This document shows, piece by piece, positions 33,877 through 41,986 of a stretch of 42,610 nt of DNA (the stretch's first letter is position 1; every line of letters starts with the position of its first letter). The position numbers and the translations under genes were made by a program. Below the pieces are notes generated by a model. The model did not search any database. It was not told where the DNA came from and saw nothing but the letters and a program-made list of their open reading frames with translations. The stretch comes from Albibeggiatoa sp964388965 (GTDB lineage Bacteria > Pseudomonadota > Gammaproteobacteria > Beggiatoales > Beggiatoaceae), in the NCBI GenBank assembly GCA_964388965.1, contig CAYMCP010000022.1, forward strand, positions 1-42,610, written 5' to 3'.

Positions 33877-34333
33877 TTTATTTAAAATTTTCTCATTCAC
33901 ATTGAGTTTACTAGGTTCGACTGCTTTATACGCACAACAAAGTATTACGATTGAAGATGCGTGGATACGTGCAGTGCCGCCCACTTCAAAGGTAACGGCT
34001 GCGTACATGAAAATTTATAATCACACTGATTCAGCGATTGATTTGTTAAGCGGCTCGACTACAGCATTTCAAACTGTAGAATTACACCAAACTGTGTTTG
34101 AGGGCGAAATGGCAAAAATGGTGAAACAAGAAAAAATCACTATTTCCGCGCAAGGTATGACGGCATTAAAACCCGGTGATTACCATGTGATGTTAATTGA
34201 TCGTCAAGTGGAATTAAAAACTGGTGATAGTGTTGAATTAACCTTACAGTTTAGTGATGAAAGTAGCCAAAGCTTAAATATTGAGGTAAAACAATCTGAT
34301 ATGTCGATGATGCAGCATCATCATAAACATTAA
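33869..34333 (+). CDS. Periplasmic copper chaperone PCu(A)C
   Basis: The protein has about 154 residues. A signal peptide (FKIFSFTLSLLGSTALYAQQ) precedes the cupredoxin-like domain. The copper ligands are the family His and Met residues: VELHQTVFEGEMAKM, then GDYHVMLID. A Met/His tail (MSMMQHHHKH) may add copper. The ATG at 33869 follows GAGGAGAATAAC and overlaps the SCO gene. It carries copper to SCO1 or directly to cytochrome oxidase. A longer frame to 33785 exists but would overlap SCO further without a ribosome binding site. Confidence 0.9.
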   Translation: MRNLFKIFSFTLSLLGSTALYAQQSITIEDAWIRAVPPTSKVTAAYMKIYNHTDSAIDLLSGSTTAFQTVELHQTVFEGEMAKMVKQEKITISAQGMTALKPGDYHVMLIDRQVELKTGDSVELTLQFSDESSQSLNIEVKQSDMSMMQHHHKH

Positions 34334-34359
34334 TACAAATATTTTAGGACAGCTTTGCA

Positions 34360-34462
34360 TGACACTGGTGCGTCAGCAGTTTATTCTACGCGGTGCGTAG
34401 AACAAGATTTTTCCTTGTGACGGTGCGCTGCGTCGTCACCAGTTGGACGCACCCGCATCCTA
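34360..34462. repeat. Three-hairpin dispersed repeat, second full copy
   Basis: The copy contains TGACACTGGTGCGTCA (34360-34375), then TTCTACGCGGTGCGTAGAA (34384-34402), identical to 7086-7104. The spacer AGATTTTTCCTTGTGAC and the third stem TGACG...TCGTCA (34418-34437) follow. The following GCATCCTACGACATT matches the flank at 863-877. It sits between convergent genes: the PCu(A)C gene and the truncated envelope protein. Confidence 0.8.
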
Positions 34463-34537
34463 CGACATTATGGCCTTAATTCTCGGCATCCATTCCTGCA
34501 TAAAGTTTAAAAATAGCGATATTCAGGCGTACAGAAT

Positions 34538-34792
34538 TTATTCTGCACCGGCAAAACAAGCTTTGCACGCCTCTGTACTGTGACGGAATTGACTATATAA
34601 AGTGTAGCGCAGCGAAGCTTGTTTTTGAGATAGGAGTTCTTGCTCCATTGCTTCGATTTTTCTTTGCATTTCTGCCATTTGTGCTTTCATCTCTTGTAAC
34701 GTATCAGTATTATTCGCAAACACATTGCCGCTGACCAAATTTAACCCCATTAGCGCAATTGAAACCAATCCATATTTTTGTCTTATTTTCAT
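34538..34792 (-). CDS. Small exported coiled-coil protein, probably truncated
   Basis: The protein has about 84 residues. GGAGGAGATTTTATC precedes ATG 34792. A signal peptide (MKIRQKYGLVSIALMGLNLV...VFANN) and a coiled-coil heptad stretch (TLQEMKAQMAEMQRKIEAME) follow, as at the N-terminus of trimeric or porin-like outer-membrane proteins. The last 25 or so residues have no such character and lead into repeat-rich sequence, so the gene was probably cut. It lies downstream of the rhodanese genes on the same strand. An upstream in-frame ATG at 34840 has no better site. Confidence 0.6.
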   Translation of the reverse strand: MKIRQKYGLVSIALMGLNLVSGNVFANNTDTLQEMKAQMAEMQRKIEAMEQELLSQKQASLRYTLYSQFRHSTEACKACFAGAE

Positions 34793-34875
34793 GATAAAAT
34801 CTCCTCCTCCAATCAAAAAAAAGGAACGTTTCTTTATCAAAAAAACGTCCCATTTTAGAGTAAAAAATTTACTAA

Positions 34876-35400
34876 TTACTTGATATTAGTTTTATACGGA
34901 TAACCTGCATCCATCCAAGCAGAAATTCCACCCGGTGCGCGGTAAATATTGGTATAACCCAATTCCATCGCCCAAGCCGCTGCATTATGTGAACGTCCGC
35001 ATTTTGTAAAGCCACAATAAATCACAATTTTCTTGTTTTTATCTGCGCCCAATGCAGCCGCGTAGTCTTCTTGACTAGGATTGCCAGGCATAGCCACATC
35101 ATCTTCCCATTTACCCACTCGTTTAGATTGAAAACCAAAATTAATCGCGCCGTCAATATGTGCCAAATCAAACTCATTTTGTGGGTGAGCATCAATCAAG
35201 ATAAAATCTTCTTGAATATCAATCATATCTTTAAGATCAGCCACGCTGATCAATTTATAGCCAATTTTCATGGTGTCATTGGCAACTTTGAGGACAATGG
35301 CCTCGACATCAGTTTCTTTGACCAGGCTATTTCCTGCCTGAACAGGCACAGTAACCAAACTCAACGCAAGTACAGCAGTTGTTATCAGTTGTTTTTTCAT
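34876..35400 (-). CDS. Periplasmic rhodanese-domain protein
   Basis: The 174-residue protein has a signal peptide (AVLALSLVTVPVQAG). One rhodanese domain follows, with EDFILIDAHPQNEFDLAHIDGA, the active-site loop IVIYCGFTKCGRSHNAA and APGGISAWMDAGYP at the end. The loop has Cys at the usual persulfide position. It would carry or transfer sulfane sulfur in the periplasm. It follows the second rhodanese gene by 27 bases and closes a block with sox and YeeE-type genes. Confidence 0.88.
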   Translation of the reverse strand: MKKQLITTAVLALSLVTVPVQAGNSLVKETDVEAIVLKVANDTMKIGYKLISVADLKDMIDIQEDFILIDAHPQNEFDLAHIDGAINFGFQSKRVGKWEDDVAMPGNPSQEDYAAALGADKNKKIVIYCGFTKCGRSHNAAAWAMELGYTNIYRAPGGISAWMDAGYPYKTNIK

Positions 35401-35427
35401 AAGGATTTCCTTTTGCTGGGATGATGA

Positions 35428-35874
35428 TTATTTAGCGTTTAATTTATCAACAAATGTTTTTGCATTGTCACCACGCAGATTATCGACCATGCCGACTAAA
35501 CCATCGGTTACATATCTGGCAGGTATGCCTTTAGAACGCAAATAAGTCATTGCTATAATGGCACGATCTTTATGCGGACAAACTGTGACAATAATTTTAT
35601 CTTTGTCTAATTCACCAAAACGACTAGGTAATTCGTTCAAGGGAATATGAATGGACTCTTCAACTTTCCAAGCCTGACGTTCTTCATTGAAGCGAATATC
35701 GACCAATTGCACCTTACCTTCTGCCAACAAAGGAATCAGCGTTTTACTATCAATTTTCATATCTTTTCTGGAAGACATATCAAAACCAGAAATATAGCGT
35801 TCTAAACCACCGTCATCCGCCAATAAAGAAAAACTCAAGCTGAATAAAGTCAACGCTATTAATACTTGTTTCAT
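35428..35874 (-). CDS. Periplasmic rhodanese-like protein
   Basis: The 148-residue protein has a signal peptide (KQVLIALTLFSLSFSLLA) and one rhodanese domain. KVQLVDIRFNEERQAWKVEE and the loop IIVTVCPHKDRAIIAMTYL, with the active-site Cys, are visible. It overlaps the upstream YeeE-like gene by 4 bases (ATGA), so translation is coupled. Its likely role is to pass sulfur between transporter and Sox or sulfurtransferase partners. The sequence is distinct from the rhodanese downstream. Confidence 0.85.
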   Translation of the reverse strand: MKQVLIALTLFSLSFSLLADDGGLERYISGFDMSSRKDMKIDSKTLIPLLAEGKVQLVDIRFNEERQAWKVEESIHIPLNELPSRFGELDKDKIIVTVCPHKDRAIIAMTYLRSKGIPARYVTDGLVGMVDNLRGDNAKTFVDKLNAK

Positions 35875-36494
35875 TCTGAATCTCCATAAGTTACATTACT
35901 TGCAGACAGCGGACCGCCGCTGCGTTTCTCAAATCCACTGCCAAGCCAAAACCCAACAGCAGCCAATATCGCCAAGAAAACAATTATCACCCAAGCAGGA
36001 AGTCCTAAAAGTTCTGGTAACATTTCACGGCTAGTTCCTTGCGTAGTCAAAAAGAGGGGTTTAATCCAAGAAAATGAGAACGCGAATATAAAAATACCCA
36101 CCAACATACCCAAGATAAAAAATAAACCATCTAGGCGACCACTCACAAATCCCACTACGGAAGTCCCTGGACAATACCCCCCAACAGCTAAACCTGCACC
36201 TAGTAATGCACCACCTACCAACATGGCTAAGTAATGAGGCGTTGGAATTTTTAAGCTATCTAACATTAACCATTGCAATTCTGTCAATAAAGCTATTCCT
36301 ATAGCAGCAACGACAATCGATATAAACATGAGTTTAAACACAGTCCAATCTTTAAAAGAAAACTGTGCAACAATTTTACGTGGACTACCCAATCCACCGA
36401 CTTCGAGAAAGAAACCGAATAAAAAGCCTAGCCCTAACATCCATAGAAAGTAATTATTGCTTAGTGGAAAATATCCGAATAAATCCGAATCCAT
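35871..36494 (-). CDS. YeeE/YedE-family sulfur transporter, C-terminal half protein
   Basis: The protein has about 207 residues and several membrane helices. It shows GLGSPRKIVAQFSFKDWTVF and GGYCPGTSVVGFVSGRLDGL, with the conserved Cys of the family. YeeE/YedE proteins such as TsuA import thiosulfate through a Cys-lined path. In this operon the two halves of the usual ~350-residue protein are separate genes, as in PmpA/PmpB-type systems. ATG 36494 overlaps the stop of the first half (TAATG). The frame stays open to 36614, but that part overlaps the first half's gene. Confidence 0.85.
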   Translation of the reverse strand: MDSDLFGYFPLSNNYFLWMLGLGFLFGFFLEVGGLGSPRKIVAQFSFKDWTVFKLMFISIVVAAIGIALLTELQWLMLDSLKIPTPHYLAMLVGGALLGAGLAVGGYCPGTSVVGFVSGRLDGLFFILGMLVGIFIFAFSFSWIKPLFLTTQGTSREMLPELLGLPAWVIIVFLAILAAVGFWLGSGFEKRSGGPLSASNVTYGDSE

Positions 36495-37006
36495 TACCAA
36501 AGTCCTCTGGTCAAACGTGCGACTAAAATGCCTGAGACAAAGAAAGCTGCTAAAAACACGAAACTGGCAACTGCCAGCGTTGAAGCCCCAGACAGTCCCA
36601 AACCACTGGTACAACCATCTGCTAACGCCGCACCCAAACCACTTAATATTCCACCTACAAAAGCAAAGCCAATTCGTTGTTTATTAGTAATTTTATGGCC
36701 GCGTTCAATGCGCCAATGCCAGCGTTTCGCAATCAAACTGGCAACCAATGCACCTAAAATAAGCCCAATTATTTGCCATGTAATCCAACTATCTAGCGGT
36801 TGACTTTGCAATAATGGATGAAAAAATTTGTGCGCTTGTCCCCATTCAGGTGCAATCCAAGCAACTAATTGCGCATCTACTCGTCTGAAAAAACCATAAG
36901 CACCAAGCCCATGGGCACTGACTAAAAACATAGCAAGCAAGGTTAAACCTAATCCAATACCCGCATAAAGCGGCGGCCAGAAAGCATGAGGTGTTTTTTT
37001 CTGCAT
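36494..37006 (-). CDS. YeeE/YedE-family sulfur transporter, N-terminal half protein
   Basis: The 170-residue membrane protein has the family motif GAALADGCTSGLGLSGASTL, with its conserved Cys, and four or five helices. It is the partner of the gene just downstream, and their stop and start overlap (TAATG). Its ATG lies 44 bases after the two-domain sulfurtransferase stop. The pair probably forms a heteromeric channel for thiosulfate or a related sulfur compound across the inner membrane. The exact substrate is inferred from the family and the sox context. Confidence 0.85.
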   Translation of the reverse strand: MQKKTPHAFWPPLYAGIGLGLTLLAMFLVSAHGLGAYGFFRRVDAQLVAWIAPEWGQAHKFFHPLLQSQPLDSWITWQIIGLILGALVASLIAKRWHWRIERGHKITNKQRIGFAFVGGILSGLGAALADGCTSGLGLSGASTLAVASFVFLAAFFVSGILVARLTRGLW

Positions 37007-37049
37007 CTTTTTACTCTCAAATTATTTAACTTTGTGATGGTTTATATAG

Positions 37050-37982
37050 CTACAGCAAAAAGTCATCATCAAGTGCTGCCTCTCCTTGAACCACAGGCAA
37101 ACTTAATTCATTGCCCCAATGTCCCCAACCACCGTTGTACAATTTGACATCAGAATAACCCAAATGTTTCAATTGTAAATAAGCCAATGTTGTACGGAAA
37201 CCATCATGACAATATAAATAAATAGTTTTATTTTTGTCTACATTCTGGTACAAAGCGGCAACTTTAGCATCACTTAACCATTCTTGTGAAGCAGAGTCAG
37301 TGCCGTCGAGACTAACGACATTGATAGCCCCTGGTATATGACCGCCACGTATGGAATGTTGAATTACTTTGCCTGTGTATTGATCAAACGGTCGCACGTC
37401 AACTAATAATACGTTTGGATCACGACGTGAAATTACTCGATCATATATTGTTGTCCATTCTATTAATAAATCAGGATTCGCCATTTGCAAAGTTACATTT
37501 CCCACAACGGGAGGTGGTGGTGTGTTTTGACTTAACTCTTCAAATGCACTCCATTCTAAAAGTCCACCATTTAGTATTTTCACCTGAGACATATTAAAAC
37601 CATATAACTCTAACATGAAATATAAACGAGACGCTAAAACAGTGCGAGAATCATCATAAATTAAAATTAGCGAATCATCATTAATTCCCCAGTCACGTAA
37701 CTGTTGTTGGAATACCAAATGATCAGGAAAACGGGTTAAAATAGGCGAATTAGAATCGGTTAAGTCTTTGAAACGTTGGACTTGATGTGCGCCATCAATA
37801 TGTCCTATGGTGTAATAACGGTGTGGATGATAACGTACTTCCAAAATAACTAATTTATCATTATCTTGATGTTCTGTTAGCCAATCGCTATTAACTAGAA
37901 AGGTTGGACTTGCAATTGCGATATTTATTGATAACCAAAATAGAAAAAAACCAATCCCTAAGCGGGGCTTGATACTAACCAC
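37050..37982 (-). CDS. Exported two-domain sulfurtransferase (thiosulfate sulfurtransferase-like)
   Basis: From GTG 37982 the protein has about 310 residues. AAGGAGGTTTATT lies just upstream and a signal peptide (LGIGFFLFWLSINIAIASP) follows, so this start is preferred to ATGs at 38066 or 38003. Two rhodanese domains are seen: an inactive N-terminal one (HQDNDKLVILEVRYHPHRYY, no Cys in its loop) and an active C-terminal one with TIYLYCHDGFRTTLAYLQL. This is the layout of thiosulfate and mercaptopyruvate sulfurtransferases. Periplasmic location fits a role in thiosulfate handling with SoxAX. Confidence 0.87.
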   Translation of the reverse strand: MVSIKPRLGIGFFLFWLSINIAIASPTFLVNSDWLTEHQDNDKLVILEVRYHPHRYYTIGHIDGAHQVQRFKDLTDSNSPILTRFPDHLVFQQQLRDWGINDDSLILIYDDSRTVLASRLYFMLELYGFNMSQVKILNGGLLEWSAFEELSQNTPPPPVVGNVTLQMANPDLLIEWTTIYDRVISRRDPNVLLVDVRPFDQYTGKVIQHSIRGGHIPGAINVVSLDGTDSASQEWLSDAKVAALYQNVDKNKTIYLYCHDGFRTTLAYLQLKHLGYSDVKLYNGGWGHWGNELSLPVVQGEAALDDDFLL

Positions 37983-38098
37983 AATAAACCTCCTTGGTGG
38001 CATGGTGTATATATTTATATGCGAATCAACCAACTGTAAAAACCTATAAAAATCTAAAATAATCATAGGTTAATACAGATATTATCAAACTGAAACTA

Positions 38099-38746
38099 TT
38101 ATTGGTTGACTGGTGAGTCGGGTGATAACAAATAAGCCACTATATCGGCAATTTTTTCTGGTGTTAAAATACCGTTACGTCCTAAGCGTGGCATCTGTGA
38201 ACAAGGAACAAAGGATTGAGAATTATAAATTTTCTCATAGGTGTACTTAATAACCTCGTCACTATTTCCACGTAATTTGCCATAATTAATCAAATTTGTC
38301 CCCAAAGTACCATAAGCGAGTTCTTCTGGGTCAGCACCATGACAGGCATAACAGTTTCCACCACGATTTTTGTCTGGGTTGTCGGGAGAAATATTACCTA
38401 TTCTATAGGCAAAACCAGTTGAAAAATATTTTTCGCCTTTCTTCCAATCGCCCATTAATTGACCGTTTTCAGGATAGCGTAAACTTTCACGTTCTCGCTT
38501 TAAAATTGCTTGGGCGGTTTCGCGAGACAAATCGGCAGTATTCGAGTATTTACTACATGTTTTCAAAGTTTCATCTTGCTTTAAACGACTTAAATCCTGA
38601 CCTGGACCTTCCCTAAAGCTTTCTTTCACGTATTCTTCAACCAGGGCATCCAATTGATCAATAGTAAAGTCAGATGTTTGTGCAAAACTACTTATTGATG
38701 TCGTGGTCAATATACCAGCACATAATACATAATATAAGAATTTCAT
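38099..38746 (-). CDS. soxX: Sulfur-oxidation c-type cytochrome SoxX
   Basis: The protein has about 215 residues. A signal peptide (YYVLCAGILTTTSISSFAQ) precedes a region with Cys-x-Lys-Tyr-Ser, then the haem site CYACH (Cys132 to His136) and CSQMPRLGRNGILTPEKIAD, which gives the axial Met. The extra N-terminal region is typical of larger SoxX forms. SoxX accepts electrons from SoxA during thiosulfate binding to SoxYZ. ATG 38746 is chosen; an ATG at 38761 is 3 bases after the SoxA stop and also possible. Confidence 0.9.
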   Translation of the reverse strand: MKFLYYVLCAGILTTTSISSFAQTSDFTIDQLDALVEEYVKESFREGPGQDLSRLKQDETLKTCSKYSNTADLSRETAQAILKRERESLRYPENGQLMGDWKKGEKYFSTGFAYRIGNISPDNPDKNRGGNCYACHGADPEELAYGTLGTNLINYGKLRGNSDEVIKYTYEKIYNSQSFVPCSQMPRLGRNGILTPEKIADIVAYLLSPDSPVNQ

Positions 38747-38763
38747 TATCAAATTTCCCATTA

Positions 38764-39588
38764 TTAACGTTTCATACCAGGAATATTAAGCTCTTCACCT
38801 CTGGCTTTATCATTGAGGTAGGAAATAAGTGCTACGCTAACCGGAGAACCATAATCAATATCGGGTAAGCGCATTTGCCAGTGGCAATCCCACATACGAT
38901 GTTGGAGTGTGCGGACTACACCATGAGAAATACGATAAGTTGGCCAACTTGACATGGTAGATTTTGCATCACCAGCTTCTTCAAAATAATTTCCCAATTC
39001 CTGTAAACGAATACGTTTACCACTTTGACTGTGACAGGTTGTACATGAAAAATCCATAGGTCCCCGACGAACAGAAAATAATCGTTGTCCAACTGCGATG
39101 GCTTCCAACTCTTTAGGATGGTCTAATGGGGTGTTTATAGGCATTCCATCTGACTGGGCAGCGATATACATTGTTACTGACTCTAGGAAGGTATTGGATT
39201 CTCCAGTCTTTTGATTGGCATAGAGTTTTGCTTTAATCTCTTCCTCAGAAAAGCCTTGCAATGTTTTCATACAGGTTACCAAGCGAGATTCTGCGTCCTG
39301 AACTCGACCTGTATCAGCAAAATAGCGAGGTAATTGGGCGTAGGCTCCCTCAAGTTTACCCGCACCCAAGCCAAAATCACATTGCTCAAGAGAAACATTA
39401 TTAGGTCCGCCTGGGGCATGGAATAAACTTTCACCCTCATCAATGACAAAAGAGCCGGGATTAGCAAATTTATCTTGTAAAGCAAGAAGATGGGATTTAA
39501 CTCCCGAGGGTTGTTCTGTAGCTAATAGGTTAGCTGATATTGCTAGCACGGTAGAAGTTGCTGCTACCGTGAACCAAGATATTTTCAT
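38764..39588 (-). CDS. soxA: Sulfur-oxidation c-type cytochrome SoxA
   Basis: The 274-residue protein has a signal peptide (WFTVAATSTVLAISANLLAT). It has one haem motif CTTCH (182-186) and the active-site segment RMWDCHWQMRLPDI, in which Cys235 would carry the persulfide ligand of the catalytic haem. A Cys pair at the N-domain (EQCDFGLG and TCMKTLQG) replaces the second haem of diheme forms. With SoxX it oxidatively joins thiosulfate to the SoxY carrier. AAAGGACTATG gives a good ribosome binding site. It leads the sulfur operon running leftward. Confidence 0.93.
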   Translation of the reverse strand: MKISWFTVAATSTVLAISANLLATEQPSGVKSHLLALQDKFANPGSFVIDEGESLFHAPGGPNNVSLEQCDFGLGAGKLEGAYAQLPRYFADTGRVQDAESRLVTCMKTLQGFSEEEIKAKLYANQKTGESNTFLESVTMYIAAQSDGMPINTPLDHPKELEAIAVGQRLFSVRRGPMDFSCTTCHSQSGKRIRLQELGNYFEEAGDAKSTMSSWPTYRISHGVVRTLQHRMWDCHWQMRLPDIDYGSPVSVALISYLNDKARGEELNIPGMKR

Positions 39589-39769
39589 AACATAGTCCTT
39601 TGGTGATTTTATTGGTTGAAAAAATTTTTACTATTATAAGAGTTCATACTATCAATACTACGGACAGTTTTTGTGAATTATTAAATATTTCAATAAGTTA
39701 CAAATATAAGTGTTCTTTCGTAAGTTATTGATTTTATTATATGCTTTAAAAAAGTGTCCGAACCATTGT

Positions 39770-39893
39770 TAGTAATGAACTTAATTGCAGTATAAGTTTG
39801 TTTTATATATTTGTCAAATATATGAGAGTTCGTACCATATACTATAGTAATGATTTAATTGTAGTATAAGTTTATTTTATATATTCGTCAAAT
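39770..39893. repeat. Two 50-bp direct repeats upstream of soxA
   Basis: 39770-39819 and 39845-39893 are about 88% identical, with a period of 75 bases. Both begin TAGTAATGA, contain GTATAAGTTT and TTTTATATATT, and end GTCAAAT. They lie 180-305 bases upstream of soxA, where its promoter region is expected. They could be regulator binding sites or a local duplication. No ORF crosses them. Confidence 0.65.
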
Positions 39894-39955
39894 TGCGAAC
39901 AAGGTGTGACCAAAAGCGCGGTTTTCCACCACAAGTAAGAAAAAAGGTCTAAACT

Positions 39956-41133
39956 GAGCCTTTTGCAAAATTCCCAACGTAGTCGAGTTAAAAATCATCC
40001 ACTTCCAATTTGCGCCAGAAAAAACGAAATATTGGGTGCCTGTAGCGTTCATTTTCGTGCATGGCTTTCAAAAATGAAGTTTTAAGCCTGTTTTAAGGCA
40101 TAGAAATCCCGCCTCTGCATGATAAAGGGTGTTGCTGATGTTCTTTTAGCCTGCCCGCGTGTTGTTTATGTCAAAAGGCGCAACAATTGCTCAGCGGCAA
40201 TACTCAAAATTCCAAACATCAGATGGGCGTAGACTTTATCGTGTCCGCGCACCCGTACTGTGCGCCCGCCGCGATTGTCTTTCAAATGGCTGTTTGGGCG
40301 TTCCGCGCCACTGCGTTCTTTGTACCGTTGCGCTTCATGCGGAGCAAATTCAATCTTTTCGCCATTGCGCGGGTTATGCTCAATCAGTGGAACATGCCCC
40401 GCTTTGCGTGATTCGTCGCGAATAATTCCACTGCAATAGGCACTGTCAGCCAAGTCGTACAGCGATGTAACCCGTTGCTGTGTTATCTGCATCAACGGCA
40501 ACATCGCACCACTGTCGTGCATGGAGGCCGAGCTTAGCAACGCGGCAACCGGAATATCGCCATCTGCCGTGGCAATGTGGAGTTTGTACCCGCGCCAGGT
40601 TTCCTTGTAGCCTTGACTGTTCTTCTTGCAGCCAACATCGCAGACTTTCAGTATTTCTGCGAGCATTTGCGCTAAAGATTGGTTCTGCTGTTTCTCTAAA
40701 ACGCTCGGCTCTTTCGGTGGGCGCTCGTCGCCTTTACGCGGTCAATCAGCGCCCCGGTCGTCGGTAGATTAAGCACTTGTTTGGCGACAAACGCACGGGC
40801 TATTTCTATTCGATAGCCTCCGGGTCTACCCACACAACCACGATAACTCGGCAGGTACCGCTCTATCTGGACAAACTCGAGAATCTTAATAACTTCATGA
40901 AGTTTCGGTGTTAATTCAACTTTTTCCTCTTCTTGCCAGGCGAAAAGTTCGCATTGCAGAAAAGTGATGAATTGCACTAAGCGGTCTTTTTAGGATATGG
41001 TTCATTTTGGTACCTGCTGTTGTGAGAATAGTCCTTCTACATACTCATTACAATAGATTAAACTGGTACCGTTCTTTTTTATGCCGTGTAAACGGGAAAT
41101 TCCTGCGCTTTTTATAATTTTACAAAAGGCTCT
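39956..41133 (-). mobile_element. Insertion sequence of IS1182-like type, internally deleted
   Basis: Terminal inverted repeats can be seen: GAGCCTTTTGCAAAATT at 39956-39972 and, inverted, AATTTTACAAAAGGCTC at 41117-41133, with one mismatch in 17. The enclosed 1.18 kb is clearly richer in G+C than its neighbours. It holds a transposase gene on the minus strand that has lost its middle. No target duplication could be confirmed, since flanks read TAAACT and TAAAGT. The family call is by transposase motifs. Confidence 0.75.
40166..40977 (-). pseudogene. Transposase pseudogene with internal deletion (IS1182/IS5-superfamily-like)
   Basis: The N-terminal piece (40977-40696) shows KILEFVQIERYLPSYRGCVG and ARAFVAKQVLNLPTTGALID, the usual start of this transposase group. 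It then jumps into another frame at RKGDERPPKEPSVLEKQQNQ, which belongs well downstream in complete relatives. CDVGCKKNSQGYKETWRGYK, LADSAYCSGIIRDESRKAGH (second Asp) and KERSGAERPNSHLKDNRGGR (third block, Glu) follow. The stretch with the first catalytic Asp is missing at the junction near 40725-40740. It cannot encode an active enzyme. Confidence 0.8.
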
Positions 41134-41145
41134 AAAGTAAAAGAT

Positions 41146-41260
41146 TAGCTCGCTACCAAACTCAGTTTAGTAGTGCCTGTCCAAGAAGCTCTGCTTTAAA
41201 TGTGCAGGCAGGGCTTCAACCTCTTGCCCGCATGAAATAATCCCCACTTCAATCAAATTA
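41146..41260. repeat. Direct repeat flanking the toxin-antitoxin pair, left copy
   Basis: The segment starts TAGCTCGCTACCAAACTCAG and continues with TTTAGTAGTG, CTGTCCAAGAAGCTC, GGGCTT and GCATGAAATAAT, ending near CAATCAAATTA. It recurs at 41987-42097. CTACCAAAC...GTTTAGTAG inside it forms a small hairpin. It lies 13 bases outside the insertion sequence end and just downstream of the vapC-like gene. Confidence 0.75.
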
Positions 41261-41289
41261 TCTGCATTGATAGCCAACAAATTATTTTA

Positions 41290-41676
41290 TTACCAAGCAG
41301 TCCTAACTGGATATTGCTTGATTAATGAGTCTGATGTCAAAATAGCCAAATCATTTTTCATTGCCTGACAAATCAACATACGGTCAAACGGGTCACGGTG
41401 AATTAATGGTAAACGAGAAAGGTACAAACTTGACTCCTCATCTAAAGCTAAACTATCTATTTGATGCAGCTCTCTTTGCTCAAGAATAAAAACCTCTGGT
41501 ACATCAGGTAATGGTAATTTACCCAAACTATATTTTACAGAAATTTCCCATACAGATACCGCACTTAAATACACCTGAAAGTCAGAATTTGTGAAAATAT
41601 CTCGTGCATTTTGAGATAACTCAGGTGCATCCGCAATAATCCATAAAAAAGCACAAGTATCGAGCAAAATGTCCAT
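41290..41676 (-). CDS. VapC-type PIN-domain toxin
   Basis: The 128-residue PIN protein shows MDILLDTCAFLWIIADAPEL (first Asp), SAVSVWEISVKYSLGKLPLP (Glu), LPLIHRDPFDRMLICQA (the Asp pair near residue 97) and ILTSDSLIKQYP. All four acidic positions of the RNase site are present. Such toxins cut RNA, often tRNA, when free of antitoxin. The start overlaps the stop of the antitoxin gene (TAATG), so it is co-translated and should be neutralised by that protein. Confidence 0.9.
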   Translation of the reverse strand: MDILLDTCAFLWIIADAPELSQNARDIFTNSDFQVYLSAVSVWEISVKYSLGKLPLPDVPEVFILEQRELHQIDSLALDEESSLYLSRLPLIHRDPFDRMLICQAMKNDLAILTSDSLIKQYPVRTAW

Positions 41677-41939
41677 TATTTACCTTCAAAATCAGCTAAT
41701 ACCTCATCTGGCAATGGCTCAAAAAATGATGCAGGCACTTGAAATTTATCTTTTGCTAAACCGATTGGGCGGGATTTTTGATTTAAATTTGAATCCTTAG
41801 TATGTTGCTGATAACGCGCTAAGTTTTTTTGGTTTTTTACCCATTCTTGAATAATTATCGCTAATGCCTCAGATTTATTATCTAAAGCAATGTACTGATT
41901 CACTTCTTCAATCAAATTATCTGGCAATGTAACTTGCAT
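41676..41939 (-). CDS. Antitoxin of the PIN-toxin module
   Basis: The 87-residue protein has a short N-terminal DNA-binding region (VTLPDNLIEEVNQYIALDNK, ribbon-helix-helix-like). A C-terminal SRPIGLAKDKFQVPASFFEP...PLPDEVLADFEG segment is typical of antitoxins paired with this PIN group. It precedes the toxin and overlaps it by 1 base. GGAGAAGG upstream is a good ribosome binding site. The N-terminal half probably represses the pair's own promoter, and the C-terminal half binds the toxin. Confidence 0.82.
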   Translation of the reverse strand: MQVTLPDNLIEEVNQYIALDNKSEALAIIIQEWVKNQKNLARYQQHTKDSNLNQKSRPIGLAKDKFQVPASFFEPLPDEVLADFEGK

Positions 41940-41986
41940 AACCTTCTCCTATCTTTTGCTCATGCTAACTATAGCAACAAAAAATA

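Noticed and set aside
5764..34597. A shared 16-mer GACGGAATTGACTATA at 5764 and 34582
   Set aside because: In an AT-rich window of this size a single 16-base match is expected about by chance, and the flanks do not match.
40159..40767. Plus-strand open frames rich in Cys, Arg and His
   Set aside because: They lie opposite the transposase remnant and reflect its GC-rich codons.
39940..41145. Target-site duplication of the insertion sequence at 39956-41133
   Set aside because: Flanks TAAACT and TAAAGT look similar but are not adjacent in the same register, so no exact duplication can be claimed.
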